Origin: Intestinibacter bartlettii
GTDB lineage: Bacteria > Bacillota > Clostridia > Peptostreptococcales > Peptostreptococcaceae
Direction: 5' to 3' (one strand)
Assembly (NCBI RefSeq): GCF_000154445.1
Contig: NZ_DS499566.1
DNA: 64,000 nt
Positions 54,438 through 64,000 of this stretch are shown in pieces. Numbering within the stretch: the first letter of the stretch is position 1; each line of letters starts with the position of its first letter. The notes under the pieces are model-generated. The model was not told where the DNA came from. It searched no databases and was given only the letters and a program-made list of their open reading frames with translations. The translations under genes were made by a program, and so were the position numbers.

Positions 54438-55919
54438 ATGTATTTTTTAAGTACAAGAGGTAATAACGAAAAAATAACAGCATCACAAGCTATAATAAAG
54501 GGGTTATCATCTGATAGGGGACTTTTTGTTCCTTCAGAATTTAAAAATTTAAAAAGTGAATTAAAAAATTTAGTAGATTTAGATTATAAAGAATTAGCAT
54601 ATGTAATTTTAAAAGAATTTTTGACTGATTATTCTGAAAAGGAATTGAAATACTGTATAAATAGCGCTTATGACGAAAAATTCGACACAGAAAAAATAGC
54701 GCCAATAAGCAAAGTTGGGGACGATTATGTATTAGAACTATACCATGGTCCAACATGTGCATTTAAAGATATGGCCTTAACTATAATGCCTTATCTTCTA
54801 AAAACTGCAATCGAAAAAAACAATTTAAAAGAAGAAGTCGTAATCCTTACTGCAACTTCTGGTGACACTGGGAAAGCAGCACTTGAAGGATTTAAAGATG
54901 TAGATAAAATAAAAATCGTAGTATTCTTCCCAGAAAACGGAGTAAGTAATATTCAAAAACTACAAATGAAAACTACAGGTGGAAATAACACTTGTGTTGT
55001 CGGAATAAACGGCAACTTCGACGATGCACAAACTGGTGTAAAAAATATATTTGCAGATACTAATTTTAACAAAGACTTAAAAGAAAAAGGATATATCTTA
55101 TCATCTGCAAACTCAATAAATATCGGAAGACTTACTCCACAAGTTGTATATTACTTCTATTCATATTTACAACTTGTAAAACAAAATCAAATAGCTTTAG
55201 GAGATAAAATTAACTTTGTCGTTCCAACAGGAAACTTCGGTAATATACTTGCAGGATATTATGCAAAACAAATGGGTCTTCCAGTAAATAAATTTATATG
55301 TGCCTCAAATGACAACAACGTACTTTACGACTTCTTTGAAACTGGAGTTTATAACAAAAACAGAGAGCTTAAATTAACAACGTCTCCATCTATGGATATA
55401 CTTATATCTAGCAACTTAGAAAGACTTTTATTTGAAATATCAAATAGAGATTCTAAAAAAGTAAACTCTTTATTAAATAATCTAAATGAAAAAGGAGTTT
55501 ACGAAATAGATTATGATATGAGAAAAAATTTATCTTCTTTCTATGCTGGCTATTCAAAAGAAGATGTTGTAAGCAAAACTATAAAAGAAGTATTTGATAA
55601 ATTTGGCTACTTATTAGATACTCACACTGCTGTTGCTTATTCTTGCTACGAAAAATACGTAGAAGATACAAAAGATATTACAAAAACTGTAATAGTAAGT
55701 ACAGCAAGCCCATACAAATTTAGTAAAGATGTCATAAGTTCAATCCAAAGTATTGATTGTAACTTAGATGACTTTGAAATAATAAATAAATTATCAGATT
55801 TGAGCAAGACTAAAATACCTGGGCCAATAGAAAAGTTAAAAGAATTAGAAATAAGACACAATATTACTTGTGAAAAAGATGAACTTAAATCTGAAATATT
55901 AAAATTTTTAGGAAAATAG
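54438..55919 (+). CDS. thrC: Threonine synthase
   Basis: PLP enzyme converting O-phosphohomoserine to threonine. The 493-residue length is of the long (E. coli/yeast-like) class. PLP lysine is Lys110 in HGPTCAFKDMAL; TATSGDTGKAA is the phosphate-binding loop, and the N-terminal YFLSTRGN is typical. It is under the T-box leader and lies eight bases before thrB. Confidence 0.96.
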   Translation: MYFLSTRGNNEKITASQAIIKGLSSDRGLFVPSEFKNLKSELKNLVDLDYKELAYVILKEFLTDYSEKELKYCINSAYDEKFDTEKIAPISKVGDDYVLELYHGPTCAFKDMALTIMPYLLKTAIEKNNLKEEVVILTATSGDTGKAALEGFKDVDKIKIVVFFPENGVSNIQKLQMKTTGGNNTCVVGINGNFDDAQTGVKNIFADTNFNKDLKEKGYILSSANSINIGRLTPQVVYYFYSYLQLVKQNQIALGDKINFVVPTGNFGNILAGYYAKQMGLPVNKFICASNDNNVLYDFFETGVYNKNRELKLTTSPSMDILISSNLERLLFEISNRDSKKVNSLLNNLNEKGVYEIDYDMRKNLSSFYAGYSKEDVVSKTIKEVFDKFGYLLDTHTAVAYSCYEKYVEDTKDITKTVIVSTASPYKFSKDVISSIQSIDCNLDDFEIINKLSDLSKTKIPGPIEKLKELEIRHNITCEKDELKSEILKFLGK

Positions 55920-55927
55920 GTGATTAT

Positions 55928-56821
55928 ATGTTAGAAGTTTATGTACCAGCTACAAGCGCAAACATAGGTCCAGGATACGACTGCCTTGGATTATGTTTAG
56001 ATTTATTTAACAAATTTACTTTTGAAGAATTAGAAAGCGGACTTCAATTTGAAGGATGTGACGAAGCTTTTGCAAGCGAAGACAATTTAGTTTACAAAAC
56101 TATGCTTTTCTTTTATGACAGAGTTAAGCCGAAGAAAGTTCCAAAAGGTATAAAAATATCTTTTGAAAACAATATTCCAATATGCAGAGGGCTTGGAAGT
56201 AGTTCAACTTGTATAGTCGCAGGTCTTATGGCTGCAAATGTATTAAGTGAAGCTAATTTAGACAAAGATGAAATATTAAAATTAGCTATAGAACTTGAAG
56301 GCCATCCAGACAACGTCGCTCCTGCTATATACGGAAATATGATAATAGCATTTATGGAAGATGGAAATTTATATCACGAATCAATAAAAGTTCCAGAAGA
56401 AATTAGATTTTTAGCAATGGTTCCTGATTTTGAGCTTTCAACAGAAAAAGCGAGAGCCGTACTTCCAAAAGAAATTCCACACAAACACGGTGTATTTAAT
56501 GTATCTAGATGTGCTCTTTTAATCGCAGCATTTACAAAGAATAACTTAGACTTAGTAAAAGCTGCTTGTAAAGATAAATTCCATCAAGATTACAGAAGCC
56601 ATTTAATAAACAACTACGACGATATAGTAGCTTATGCAAATAGCTTAGATTCACTTGGAACTTTCTTAAGTGGTGCTGGACCAACTATTATGACTTTGGC
56701 AAAAGACGGCGATGATGAAATACTTGATAAGATGAAATCATATCTAGCTGCATTACCAGATAATTGGCAAATACTAGACTTACACTGCGATCCTAATGGA
56801 GCATATTATAAAGAAGTCTAA
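55928..56821 (+). CDS. thrB: Homoserine kinase
   Basis: GHMP kinase that makes O-phosphohomoserine for ThrC. N-terminal VPATSANIGPGYDCLG and the ATP loop PICRGLGSSSTCIVAG (84-99) are diagnostic; the C-terminal LSGAGPTIMTLA motif is present. 297 residues, normal. Separated from thrC by eight bases, so translated from the same T-box-controlled message. Competes with MetA (440-1402) for homoserine. Confidence 0.96.
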   Translation: MLEVYVPATSANIGPGYDCLGLCLDLFNKFTFEELESGLQFEGCDEAFASEDNLVYKTMLFFYDRVKPKKVPKGIKISFENNIPICRGLGSSSTCIVAGLMAANVLSEANLDKDEILKLAIELEGHPDNVAPAIYGNMIIAFMEDGNLYHESIKVPEEIRFLAMVPDFELSTEKARAVLPKEIPHKHGVFNVSRCALLIAAFTKNNLDLVKAACKDKFHQDYRSHLINNYDDIVAYANSLDSLGTFLSGAGPTIMTLAKDGDDEILDKMKSYLAALPDNWQILDLHCDPNGAYYKEV

Positions 56822-57002
56822 TTAAGTTTTATAATATATAAATGTAGAATTTTAAACTATATTGTTTTAAAATTCCAAACTTACTATATATGTATTTGTC
56901 TATATGAAATATAATATATATGTAGTATGATATATGATATGTATTTAGTAAAAGCTTTCCTATTTTGGAAGGCTTTTATTTAGGAAATTTTGAGGAGGAT
57001 TT

Positions 57003-57962
57003 ATGGAAGAAAAATTAAGCACTGAACAAAACAAAAACTTTTTTCAAAAGAATATAAACATAGTAATATGCTCTATCTTTTGCACAGCTTTATGGGGAAG
57101 CGCCTTTCCTTGTGTAAAGCTCGGATATGAATTATTTAATATCGGTGTAGACGATACTTTTTCAAAAATATTGTTTGCCGGATGGAGATTTTTCTTAGCA
57201 GGAATACTAGTTTTATTAATCGCAACATGCATGCAAAAAAAATTCCCTAAATTAAAAAAGGAATCTGTAAAAGGAATAGCTCTACTTGGGTTTGTAGAAA
57301 CTACACTAGAATATGTCTTCTTTTATATAGGACTTTCATATGCATCTGGATTTAAAGGCGCAATACTAAACCCAACATCTACTTTTATGATGGTTATTTT
57401 AGCTCACTTTTTCTATAAAGACGACAGACTTAATTTTAGAAAAAGTCTTGGATGTATTGTAGGATTTTTAGGAATCATAATTGTAAACTTAACTGGAGAC
57501 ATAGACAGCAGCTTTAGCTTTTTAGGTGAAGGATGCTTACTTATATCAGCCCTTGCATTTGCACTAGGCTCTATAATAAGTAAAGAAGTCACAAAAGTTG
57601 AAGATAACCCTATGACAGTTACTGGATACCAACTTTCAATAGGAGGAATTATTTTAATAGCCTTAGGATTTATAGGTGGGGCAAGACTTCACGTAACTTC
57701 TACATCTGCAATGCTTTTATTTTTATATCTTGCACTTTTATCATCGATTGCATTTAGCCTTTGGACTACATTATTTAAATACAACCCAGTCAGCAAGGTA
57801 TCTATATTTAACTTTTTAACTCCGATTTTCGGAACGATACTATCTGCACTTATTTTATCTGAAGATGTATTTAATCTTAGAAATCTAGTCGCACTTATTT
57901 TAGTATGTCTTGGAATTTATATTGTAAATAAACCAAAGGAAAAAGAAACCTCTATAAATTAA
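57003..57962 (+). CDS. EamA/DMT family exporter
   Basis: A 319-residue protein with ten transmembrane helices in two EamA halves (about 20-150 and 165-310). The first helix carries ALWGSAFPCVKLGYEL, the usual DMT start. Export of amino acids or drugs is the family role. It stands 180 bases after thrB with its own GAGGAGG site, so homoserine or threonine export is possible but only inferred from position. Confidence 0.8.
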   Translation: MEEKLSTEQNKNFFQKNINIVICSIFCTALWGSAFPCVKLGYELFNIGVDDTFSKILFAGWRFFLAGILVLLIATCMQKKFPKLKKESVKGIALLGFVETTLEYVFFYIGLSYASGFKGAILNPTSTFMMVILAHFFYKDDRLNFRKSLGCIVGFLGIIIVNLTGDIDSSFSFLGEGCLLISALAFALGSIISKEVTKVEDNPMTVTGYQLSIGGIILIALGFIGGARLHVTSTSAMLLFLYLALLSSIAFSLWTTLFKYNPVSKVSIFNFLTPIFGTILSALILSEDVFNLRNLVALILVCLGIYIVNKPKEKETSIN

Positions 57963-58117
57963 ATTGCGTATTTTTCTTAATTATATTTATTTTGGAAAGT
58001 TATTTTAGATTTTTTTATACATTATAAGGAAATCTTTATAGTAAAATTAACTTGATTTATTTTCATAAACAGGTTATCCTATTTTAAGGTAGAAAAACAA
58101 AAAGGAGAGTGATGAAA

Positions 58118-58174
58118 ATGGACGCTAGTCCCTTGAATCTATCGTCAATTAAATTTTCACTTGTCTACCTATAA
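58118..58174 (+). CDS. Candidate leader peptide upstream of corA, 18 codons
   Basis: AAAGGAG precedes a short frame encoding MDASPLNLSSIKFSLVYL; an in-frame ATG two codons earlier is also possible. A hairpin TATAAATGACTA/TAGTCATTTATA (58169-58215) overlaps its stop codon, and AGGTAGA/TCTACCT arms flank it. It ends 84 bases before corA. This looks like a translated leader that could couple ion or amino-acid state to corA expression. Confidence 0.45.
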   Translation: MDASPLNLSSIKFSLVYL

Positions 58175-58258
58175 ATGACTACTTATTTTGTTATAGATTT
58201 TAGTCATTTATAGATATATAAGTGCACTAAATATATAACTGAATAAGGAAGTGTTATC

Positions 58259-59194
58259 GTGATAAGATATTATAAAACTATTGAAGATAAATTAGAAAAG
58301 CTAAATTCATATGAACACGGATGTTGGGTGAATTTAGTCGAACCTACTAATGAAGAAATATTCGAATTATCTAATATTTTAGATTTAGATATAGACAGTA
58401 TAAACGCGGCACTTGATGAAGAAGAACGCTCAAGAATCGAAGTTGAAGATAATCACACATTAGTTCTTATAGATATTCCTATAGATGAAAGTAGTTCATC
58501 TTCAGCCCATTACTCTACTATTCCCTTAGGGATTATTCTAATGGATGAATGTATAGTAACTGTTTGTACTGCACAAAGTAGACTTTTAAACGACTTTATA
58601 GTAGGTCATATTAAAGAATTTTTCACATATAAAAAGACTCGTTTTATTCTTCAAATATTGTATAAAAATGCGACATATTATTTATTATATCTAAGAAGAA
58701 TAAACAAATTAACTATAGAAATAGAACGTGAAATCCACAATTCTATGAAAAACAAAGAGCTTTTACAACTTCTAGAATTAGAAAAATCGCTAATATATTT
58801 TTCAACATCACTAAAGTCAATCGAGCTAGTTCTTCAAAAATTGCTTAGAACTTCTGCTATTAAAAAATATCCAGAAGATGAGGATTTACTTGAAGACGTA
58901 ATAATCGAAAACAAACAGGCTGTTGAGATGGCGACAATTTACGGAGATATCTTAAGCAGAATCATGGATGCATTTAGCGCAATTATAAATAATAATCAAA
59001 ATAATGTAATGCAATTTTTAACAGTTGTTACATTTATTTTCTCAATCCCAACCATCGTATCGGGCTTCTTTGGAATGAACGTTATAAATCTTCCATTTGA
59101 AAACGACCCCTATGGTTTTTGGATTATACTTTTAATTACAACTGTTATATGTTTAATTCTTACAGTATTATTATCGAAAAATAAATTATTATAA
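58259..59194 (+). CDS. corA: CorA family divalent metal transporter
   Basis: A 311-residue protein with a long cytoplasmic alpha/beta N-terminal domain and two C-terminal helices. The pore signature FGMNV follows helix 1 start (TVVTFIFSIPTIVSGFFGMN); the loop NLPFENDPYG matches CorA. Imports Mg2+ or Co2+. The start is GTG after AAGGAAG. Possible regulation by the leader peptide upstream. Confidence 0.88.
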   Translation: MIRYYKTIEDKLEKLNSYEHGCWVNLVEPTNEEIFELSNILDLDIDSINAALDEEERSRIEVEDNHTLVLIDIPIDESSSSSAHYSTIPLGIILMDECIVTVCTAQSRLLNDFIVGHIKEFFTYKKTRFILQILYKNATYYLLYLRRINKLTIEIEREIHNSMKNKELLQLLELEKSLIYFSTSLKSIELVLQKLLRTSAIKKYPEDEDLLEDVIIENKQAVEMATIYGDILSRIMDAFSAIINNNQNNVMQFLTVVTFIFSIPTIVSGFFGMNVINLPFENDPYGFWIILLITTVICLILTVLLSKNKLL

Positions 59195-59203
59195 AGAATA
59201 TAG

Positions 59204-59231
59204 AAAAAAGGAGCAAAATTGCTCCTTTTTA
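59204..59231. terminator. Terminator of corA
   Basis: An AAAAGGAGC/GCTCCTTTTT stem lies between convergent genes. Confidence 0.9.
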
Positions 59232-59273
59232 ATTTATGTTCAATTCACTTATAAAATATCTTTTCATTAAATT

Positions 59274-61157
59274 CTATTTATATCCAAATTTAGTTTCGAC
59301 AAGCATCTTTTGTAATCTAGCTTCATACATATCTTCTAAATTCTCGTCAATTTGTAATATATAATTAGGTATGTACTCTTCCTCTTCCTCATCTTTAACT
59401 GCTTCAAATTCTTTAAATTCTGGTATTAAGAAGCTCTCTGTATTTAACTTAAATTCAGGAATGCTGTCGTAAATATCTTTACTGTTAAATAGATCTTCTT
59501 CGCCTAATTTTTTATACATATTTCTTCCCTTTTTAAGATAAATTCCAGCTAACATATATTCTGAATCTTTATTTTTTGCTTCTACACCTTGTTTAAAATA
59601 TTTTTTAGCTAATTCGTCTTCTTCTAATTTTAAACTTATTTGACCTAAGTTAAATATAGACTCAACTAAACCTTGGTTTTTAGATTTTTCATACCAATAT
59701 TTCGCATTTGTATGATCGCTATAATAATTTTCATATATTAAACCTACCATATGTTGAGCATATGCGTTATTTTCATTTGCACAAACATCTAACATCTTCT
59801 TGCTTTCTTCGTAATTTCCTTCGTTGTAATATATTCTACCAAGATGTAATTTTGAATTTAGATGATTTTTTTTTGCAGCCAATAAGTAGTATTTTTTAGC
59901 ATCTTCTAAATTATTTAAATCTTCGTATATAAGACCTAATTTGTAGCTAGATTCTATATCTTCGTTATTTGATGCTTTTTTATACCATATTATTGCTTCA
60001 TCAGTGTTTTCGGCTTCCATATAAATATCAGCCAATTTCTTTTGACAACTTACAGAAGTCGAATTTCTAAGGTAGTAAGATATCGCCTTTTGATAATCTT
60101 TAGTTTGATAATATAAATCTCCTAAATTTTCAAGCGCCACCTTACATCCATCTACTATAGCTTCTTCATAGTATTTTATAGCTTTTTCGTAATTTTTCTC
60201 TTCAAAATAAAGACCTGCAAAATTGTTTTTAGCTTCGACCATAGAATCATTACAAGCTAAATCGTAATAAAGTTTTGCACTTTCTATTGTGTTTTGTCTA
60301 TTATATAAATTTCCAAGTCTAAACTTCGCCATAGTATAATTTGAATCTATAGCCTTTAAGTAATATTCTATCGCATCTTCATTGAAGTTTTTCTCATCAT
60401 ATAAATACGCAAGTCTGTATTGTGATTTTACATGGCCTTTGTCAGCGCTTTTTTTGTAATATCTCTCAGCTTCGTCGTAATTTTCGTTTATTTCCATGTA
60501 TAATCCTAAATTATAACATCCTTTTTCATATCCACTTTTATAAAGCTGTTTATATAAACTTACGGCTTCTTTTTCCATATTATTTTTCATATATAAAATA
60601 GCCAAATTAAATTTACACTCGTTATTTCCTAAAATATGGCCTTTTTTATAGTATTCTATCGCATCTTCTTCCCTATTTAAAGACACGTATATATTACCTA
60701 AGTTAAAACACGCCACACCGTTATTTGCGTTTGCAGCTATTTTTAACCATTTTTCAGAATTGTGAAAATCCCTTAATTTAAAGTGAACAACCCCCAAGTT
60801 GTTTTGGCATCTCAAGTCTCCATTTAATGCTTGTTTTTCATACCAATAAAGAGCATACTCATATCCCTCGATGTTATAGTACATATTTCCTAAATCAAAA
60901 GCAGCTTCTTCTTTTCCACTTTTATATGCAAAAGAAAACCACTTTTCAGCTTCGACATATTGTTTTTTCTCTAAATAAAGTTCCCCCAATCTATACTGTG
61001 CTTTTACATGATTTTGATTTCCTGCAACTATGTAAGATTGTATAGCTTGATCTTTTTTACCTATCTTTTCAAGCATGTTACCTTTGCTATAAGCTATCAC
61101 TGCTTCTGTAGGTATTTCCTTACTCTTTTTCTTTATTGAAAATTTACTCATTTTCAT
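59274..61157 (-). CDS. Large TPR/Sel1-like repeat protein
   Basis: A 627-residue soluble protein made of about 16 tandem helical repeats of roughly 34 residues (pattern AIEYYKKAADKGH--AKFRLGNLYY), spanning about 20-560. A non-repeat acidic C-terminus follows. Such proteins act as binding scaffolds; no partner is indicated by neighbours. A second ATG two codons in (MSKFSIKKKSKEI) is an alternative start. Single-gene unit. Confidence 0.85.
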   Translation of the reverse strand: MKMSKFSIKKKSKEIPTEAVIAYSKGNMLEKIGKKDQAIQSYIVAGNQNHVKAQYRLGELYLEKKQYVEAEKWFSFAYKSGKEEAAFDLGNMYYNIEGYEYALYWYEKQALNGDLRCQNNLGVVHFKLRDFHNSEKWLKIAANANNGVACFNLGNIYVSLNREEDAIEYYKKGHILGNNECKFNLAILYMKNNMEKEAVSLYKQLYKSGYEKGCYNLGLYMEINENYDEAERYYKKSADKGHVKSQYRLAYLYDEKNFNEDAIEYYLKAIDSNYTMAKFRLGNLYNRQNTIESAKLYYDLACNDSMVEAKNNFAGLYFEEKNYEKAIKYYEEAIVDGCKVALENLGDLYYQTKDYQKAISYYLRNSTSVSCQKKLADIYMEAENTDEAIIWYKKASNNEDIESSYKLGLIYEDLNNLEDAKKYYLLAAKKNHLNSKLHLGRIYYNEGNYEESKKMLDVCANENNAYAQHMVGLIYENYYSDHTNAKYWYEKSKNQGLVESIFNLGQISLKLEEDELAKKYFKQGVEAKNKDSEYMLAGIYLKKGRNMYKKLGEEDLFNSKDIYDSIPEFKLNTESFLIPEFKEFEAVKDEEEEEYIPNYILQIDENLEDMYEARLQKMLVETKFGYK

Positions 61158-61284
61158 CCCATTCTCCTATTTTTTACTTCTATTATATTATGTTATCTAA
61201 CCGTCAACAAATTTATACTATACACATTATATACTAAAACATATTACATTTATTTTAAAAATATGAAATTTAATAAAAATGTAA

Positions 61285-62463
61285 TTATTTTTCATATAAA
61301 TAATAATATAAAAGCAATAAGTCGACTACTTTTCCATAACTTCTTGTACCTTCTTTTACCTTATTTGATTTTAAATAGACATTATTCATATTATCTGACA
61401 CTTGTGATGTTTTACCCTCGTATTTTTCCCAGAATTTAAAGTAATCTCTAAGGTCTTTTAATACATCATCATCTATATTTTCTGTTAAATACTTAAAACT
61501 TTCGTAATCTACTTTTGAAAGTGCAGAAGCCGTGTATTTTAACGCCATAAAATAGCCTGAGTATTTTACAGATATATCTTTATTGTTTATACACGCTAAA
61601 TACGCTAAGAAGTTCGCCTCGCTCTCATTTGCATATCCCCTTTGATGTGCCATCTCGTGTAATATTGTAAATGGAATACTCGTATTTGGCTGATTTGTAT
61701 TTATGTTAGCTTCTCCTGTAAACGGCGAATATATCCCTGTTATATTTGTATATGAAAGTAGCTTTGAGTTTAGTATAATCTTTGCTTTTGAATAATTTCC
61801 GAGATTGTTTAAATTTAAAAGTTCCACATTATCGTATCCATTTTCCAATTTAGATATCATATCTTTTATGCTTTTTATATCATTTTTCATATCACTATTT
61901 GAAGTATTTACCTCTTTTTTAGTTTTATTACATTCTTTTATCAAATACTCGTATAAATTTTTAAGATCTACTTTTTCAAATTCTTTGTTATCTATATCTT
62001 TTATGTATGTTTGCTTATAATCTTTAGACTCTACGTCGTCTTCTTTTTTTCTTATATTTTGTGTTATATTAGCCTTGTACTCGTCTTTTATACTTTCTAT
62101 AAGGCTTTCTCTGTTGTAATTTATGCCCCATAAAATTATAAATAAAAAATATATAAAACATAAAACCCCTATATAGTTTAATATTATATTTTTTAAACTG
62201 CTGAAAAATGCTTTTTTCCCTTTAAAACCTTTCCTTATAAGATAGATTATAGATATTATTATTGAAAGTACAAAAATATATATAAGTATTTCAAAATATG
62301 AAAAACTAAATGTAGAATTTAGCTTGCTTAAAAATTTCACAATATAGATATCTATATTTTTTGAATAATAATTTTCTACTATGTAACTGTATTTTGATGA
62401 TATATACTTTATAAAAAGCGAAATAATAAAAAGTATATAAGCGCTTATCCTAAATTTTCTCAT
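61285..62463 (-). CDS. DUF3810 membrane protein with zinc-metallopeptidase motif
   Basis: The start at 62463 follows GGAGG; the longer frame begins at a TTG inside that site. Three N-terminal transmembrane helices lead to a large extracytoplasmic domain with HEMAHQRG (zinc-binding HExxH) and the following ESEANFLAYLA, which supplies a third ligand. Matches DUF3810, a probable zinc peptidase of unknown substrate. Single-gene unit. Confidence 0.82.
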   Translation of the reverse strand: MRKFRISAYILFIISLFIKYISSKYSYIVENYYSKNIDIYIVKFLSKLNSTFSFSYFEILIYIFVLSIIISIIYLIRKGFKGKKAFFSSLKNIILNYIGVLCFIYFLFIILWGINYNRESLIESIKDEYKANITQNIRKKEDDVESKDYKQTYIKDIDNKEFEKVDLKNLYEYLIKECNKTKKEVNTSNSDMKNDIKSIKDMISKLENGYDNVELLNLNNLGNYSKAKIILNSKLLSYTNITGIYSPFTGEANINTNQPNTSIPFTILHEMAHQRGYANESEANFLAYLACINNKDISVKYSGYFMALKYTASALSKVDYESFKYLTENIDDDVLKDLRDYFKFWEKYEGKTSQVSDNMNNVYLKSNKVKEGTRSYGKVVDLLLLYYYLYEK

Positions 62464-62656
62464 TTTTTCCTCCAATCTTTATTCACTTGATAATGATACC
62501 ACGAAAGTTTTAACTTATTCTATAGATAAGTTTAAAACTTCATGTTATTATAAATAAGAAGTAAGTCTTTATTTTAAAGAGTTTTAGCTAAAAATAGATT
62601 TAATTTTACATAAACAATTTATAAATTAATTGTAATATAAGACAGTAGGTGAATAT

Positions 62657-62881
62657 ATGGAAAATATAAAAATAAAATTAACTAGAGACAAGTATAACTT
62701 CAGATTTAAACAATACGAGGGAACTTATTTCCACGGTGAAGTTAAAGACAAAAATATGGTAAAATACAAAATTACTAAAGACGAAGCTGGGCTTGAGTTA
62801 AAGGAATTTGGAAATACTCATATAAAAGATAATATGATATTTATTCCACAAATTGATGCTTATATCGATTTAAAAAAATAG
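62657..62881 (+). CDS. Hypothetical 74-residue protein
   Basis: A small basic, beta-rich protein (KIKLTRDKYNFRFKQYEG, then YFHGEVKDKNMVKYKI). No domain recognised. TAGGTG precedes the ATG and a clear terminator follows, which supports expression. Confidence 0.7.
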   Translation: MENIKIKLTRDKYNFRFKQYEGTYFHGEVKDKNMVKYKITKDEAGLELKEFGNTHIKDNMIFIPQIDAYIDLKK

Positions 62882-62892
62882 TTTTAAATTAA

Positions 62893-62946
62893 AAAAGGTG
62901 TACCAAAGTAAAGTTATTAAAACTTCTACAATGATACACCTTTTTC
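62893..62946. terminator. Terminator after the 74-residue gene
   Basis: AAAAGGTGTA/TACACCTTTTT arms enclose a long loop between convergent genes. Confidence 0.75.
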
Positions 62947-62986
62947 TATATTATTTTCTATTGATATCTTCACTTTTAACAGCTCT

Positions 62987-63133
62987 TTAACGTATTAATT
63001 GAACAAATAGAAGTACAACTACCATAACTAAGGCAACTTTAAAAACTACTCCTGATAGGAATTTAAGTAATTTTATTCCTATTCCGCATACGACGATTAA
63101 AAGTGCTATTTTAAATAGCATATCTATAGTCAT
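62987..63133 (-). CDS. Small membrane protein, 48 residues
   Basis: GGAGGG six bases before the ATG at 63133 supports translation. The sequence holds two hydrophobic helices (FKIALLIVVCGIGIKLL and VFKVALVMVVVLLFVQL) with a short polar turn. Resembles the many uncharacterised clostridial two-helix membrane proteins. Its terminator is shared with the convergent 74-residue gene. Confidence 0.7.
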   Translation of the reverse strand: MTIDMLFKIALLIVVCGIGIKLLKFLSGVVFKVALVMVVVLLFVQLIR

Positions 63134-63641
63134 TTATATCCCTCCATACAAATAAGTCTCAATATATTATATTAATATACCTCTTAAAAGTATAATACAA
63201 TAAAATTATATACTTATGTTTAAATAAAGATAACAATTTTATAAAAATTTATTACAAAAATGTGTTTTTTGTATTTTTTAGTGTTTATTTACATAATTAT
63301 ACATCTATTCCATATTAGTTTATATATTTCAATATATAAACTAATATGGTAATTGAAAGCATCCACAATTTTCAAGATATAACTTTATTGCACCTGTGCT
63401 ATAATGGTATCTACGCTCTGAAATAGCTCTAATATTTTTATTAAAAAATCTATATTACAAGGATCCATAATATAAGTTTCAACTATTAAATTTAGTAAAT
63501 TATTAATAATTTATATATAAATATTAGTTTACTGCTTAGAGTTAAATCTACGTCAATAAAATACTTTAAATATTTAATTTTAAAGTAATATTATTTTATA
63601 AATTTGGCAAAATAAAAAAAAGAAATTTAAAGGAGAAAATT
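63134..63641 (+). promoter_or_regulatory. Intergenic region with long perfect palindrome and extended -10 promoter
   Basis: No gene. At 63310-63349 there is an 18-bp perfect inverted repeat (CCATATTAGTTTATATAT and its complement, four-base loop) without a T run. An extended -10 element TGCTATAAT lies at about 63408-63416, probably driving the gene at 63642 through a ~220-base leader. Confidence 0.55.
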
Positions 63642-64000
63642 ATGTCAAACACTCAAAACAACTTAAAAAGCTATCTACTATCAAAATGTATAGTTGGATA
63701 TGGAATTATAAATGGTTTAATCAATGCCACAATATTTTACTTTATGGAGAAAGGTCATCCAGATGCATTATTCTATGCTGGTGATATAATAAAAGACCTT
63801 ACATTCACTACATTCTTACTAGGTTTCCTTCTAGCTCTTATAGTTATGCCATTGACTGTAAAAGACTTAGAAAAAGGTAAATTTAGCTCACAAGATAGTG
63901 TACACAAATTAGAAAAATATCTTCCAAATCACCTATTTGTGTTCTCTATAGTATTAGGACTTGTTACAGCTATATTAACAATTATATTATCATCAATAAT
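63642..64000 (+). CDS. Partial polytopic membrane protein (C-terminus outside window)
   Basis: About 119 residues are visible after an AAAGGAG site. Three hydrophobic segments can be seen: IVGYGIINGLINATIFYF, then TFLLGFLLALIVMPL, then HLFVFSIVLGLVTAILTI. The short loops contain DLEKGKFSSQDS. The family is not recognised. It runs off the right edge. Confidence 0.75.
   Translation, partial: MSNTQNNLKSYLLSKCIVGYGIINGLINATIFYFMEKGHPDALFYAGDIIKDLTFTTFLLGFLLALIVMPLTVKDLEKGKFSSQDSVHKLEKYLPNHLFVFSIVLGLVTAILTIILSSI

Overview
The window is low-GC, AT-rich DNA from an anaerobic, probably spore-forming Firmicute. Gene content (CotF-like spore coat protein, T-box-controlled thrC-thrB, DUF3793 behind a Fur-like box, TatD-associated radical SAM gene with an ECF S component, L-lactate dehydrogenase, TypA) fits Peptostreptococcaceae or a related clostridial family. 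That placement is inference; there is no rRNA or tRNA here to confirm it. I saw no CRISPR array, insertion sequence with transposase, or intact prophage.

Layout. Positions 1-1.4 kb hold the end of a coiled-coil membrane protein and metA, a homoserine O-acyltransferase. Positions 1.6-8.7 kb form a restriction island: a DUF1232 protein, an Mrr-like nuclease, a DUF6946 nuclease-like protein and McrC/McrB. Positions 8.9-28.8 kb are mostly housekeeping genes on the minus strand: dCMP deaminase, YitT protein, LDH, a U32 peptidase with methionine aminopeptidase, a guanine/xanthine permease, radical SAM plus ECF-S, an OmpR regulator and a copper ATPase with a CsoR-like operator. Broken genes are scattered through it: a 5'-truncated ABC ATPase, a frameshifted DUF6398-like gene, an HNH-family protein without its nuclease half and a frameshifted small acidic protein.

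Positions 29-37.4 kb are an accessory region. It has an EVE-like/HNH nuclease, a protein with two gamma-glutamylcyclotransferase-like domains between ~120-bp inverted repeats, a DeoR-type HTH protein, an orphan HicB antitoxin, a frameshifted leucine-rich-repeat protein and a replication-initiator-like protein. Three copies of an unrecognised C-rich (plus strand) dispersed repeat occur here. Each has an identical 13-codon mini-ORF and a tandem array of variable length; in one copy the HNH gene sits inside the element.

Positions 37.4-46.2 kb hold lysozyme, spore coat protein, a DUF4160/DUF2442 remnant pair, a 2H phosphoesterase, an amino-acid permease, a NERD-helicase and typA. Positions 46.5-53.2 kb hold the most unusual locus: a six-gene minus-strand operon in which a FecCD permease, an ABC ATPase fused to a TM1266-type ACT-like domain, and a lipoprotein binding protein enclose a NifH-like reductase and two nitrogenase component 1-like subunits. 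A leader terminator precedes it. No nifB or nifE/nifN is present, so this is a nitrogenase-like reductase tied to import of a metal chelate or tetrapyrrole, not nitrogen fixation. Positions 54-64 kb hold the threonine operon with its T-box leader, a drug/metabolite exporter, a CorA transporter with a leader peptide, a TPR protein, a DUF3810 protein and small membrane proteins.
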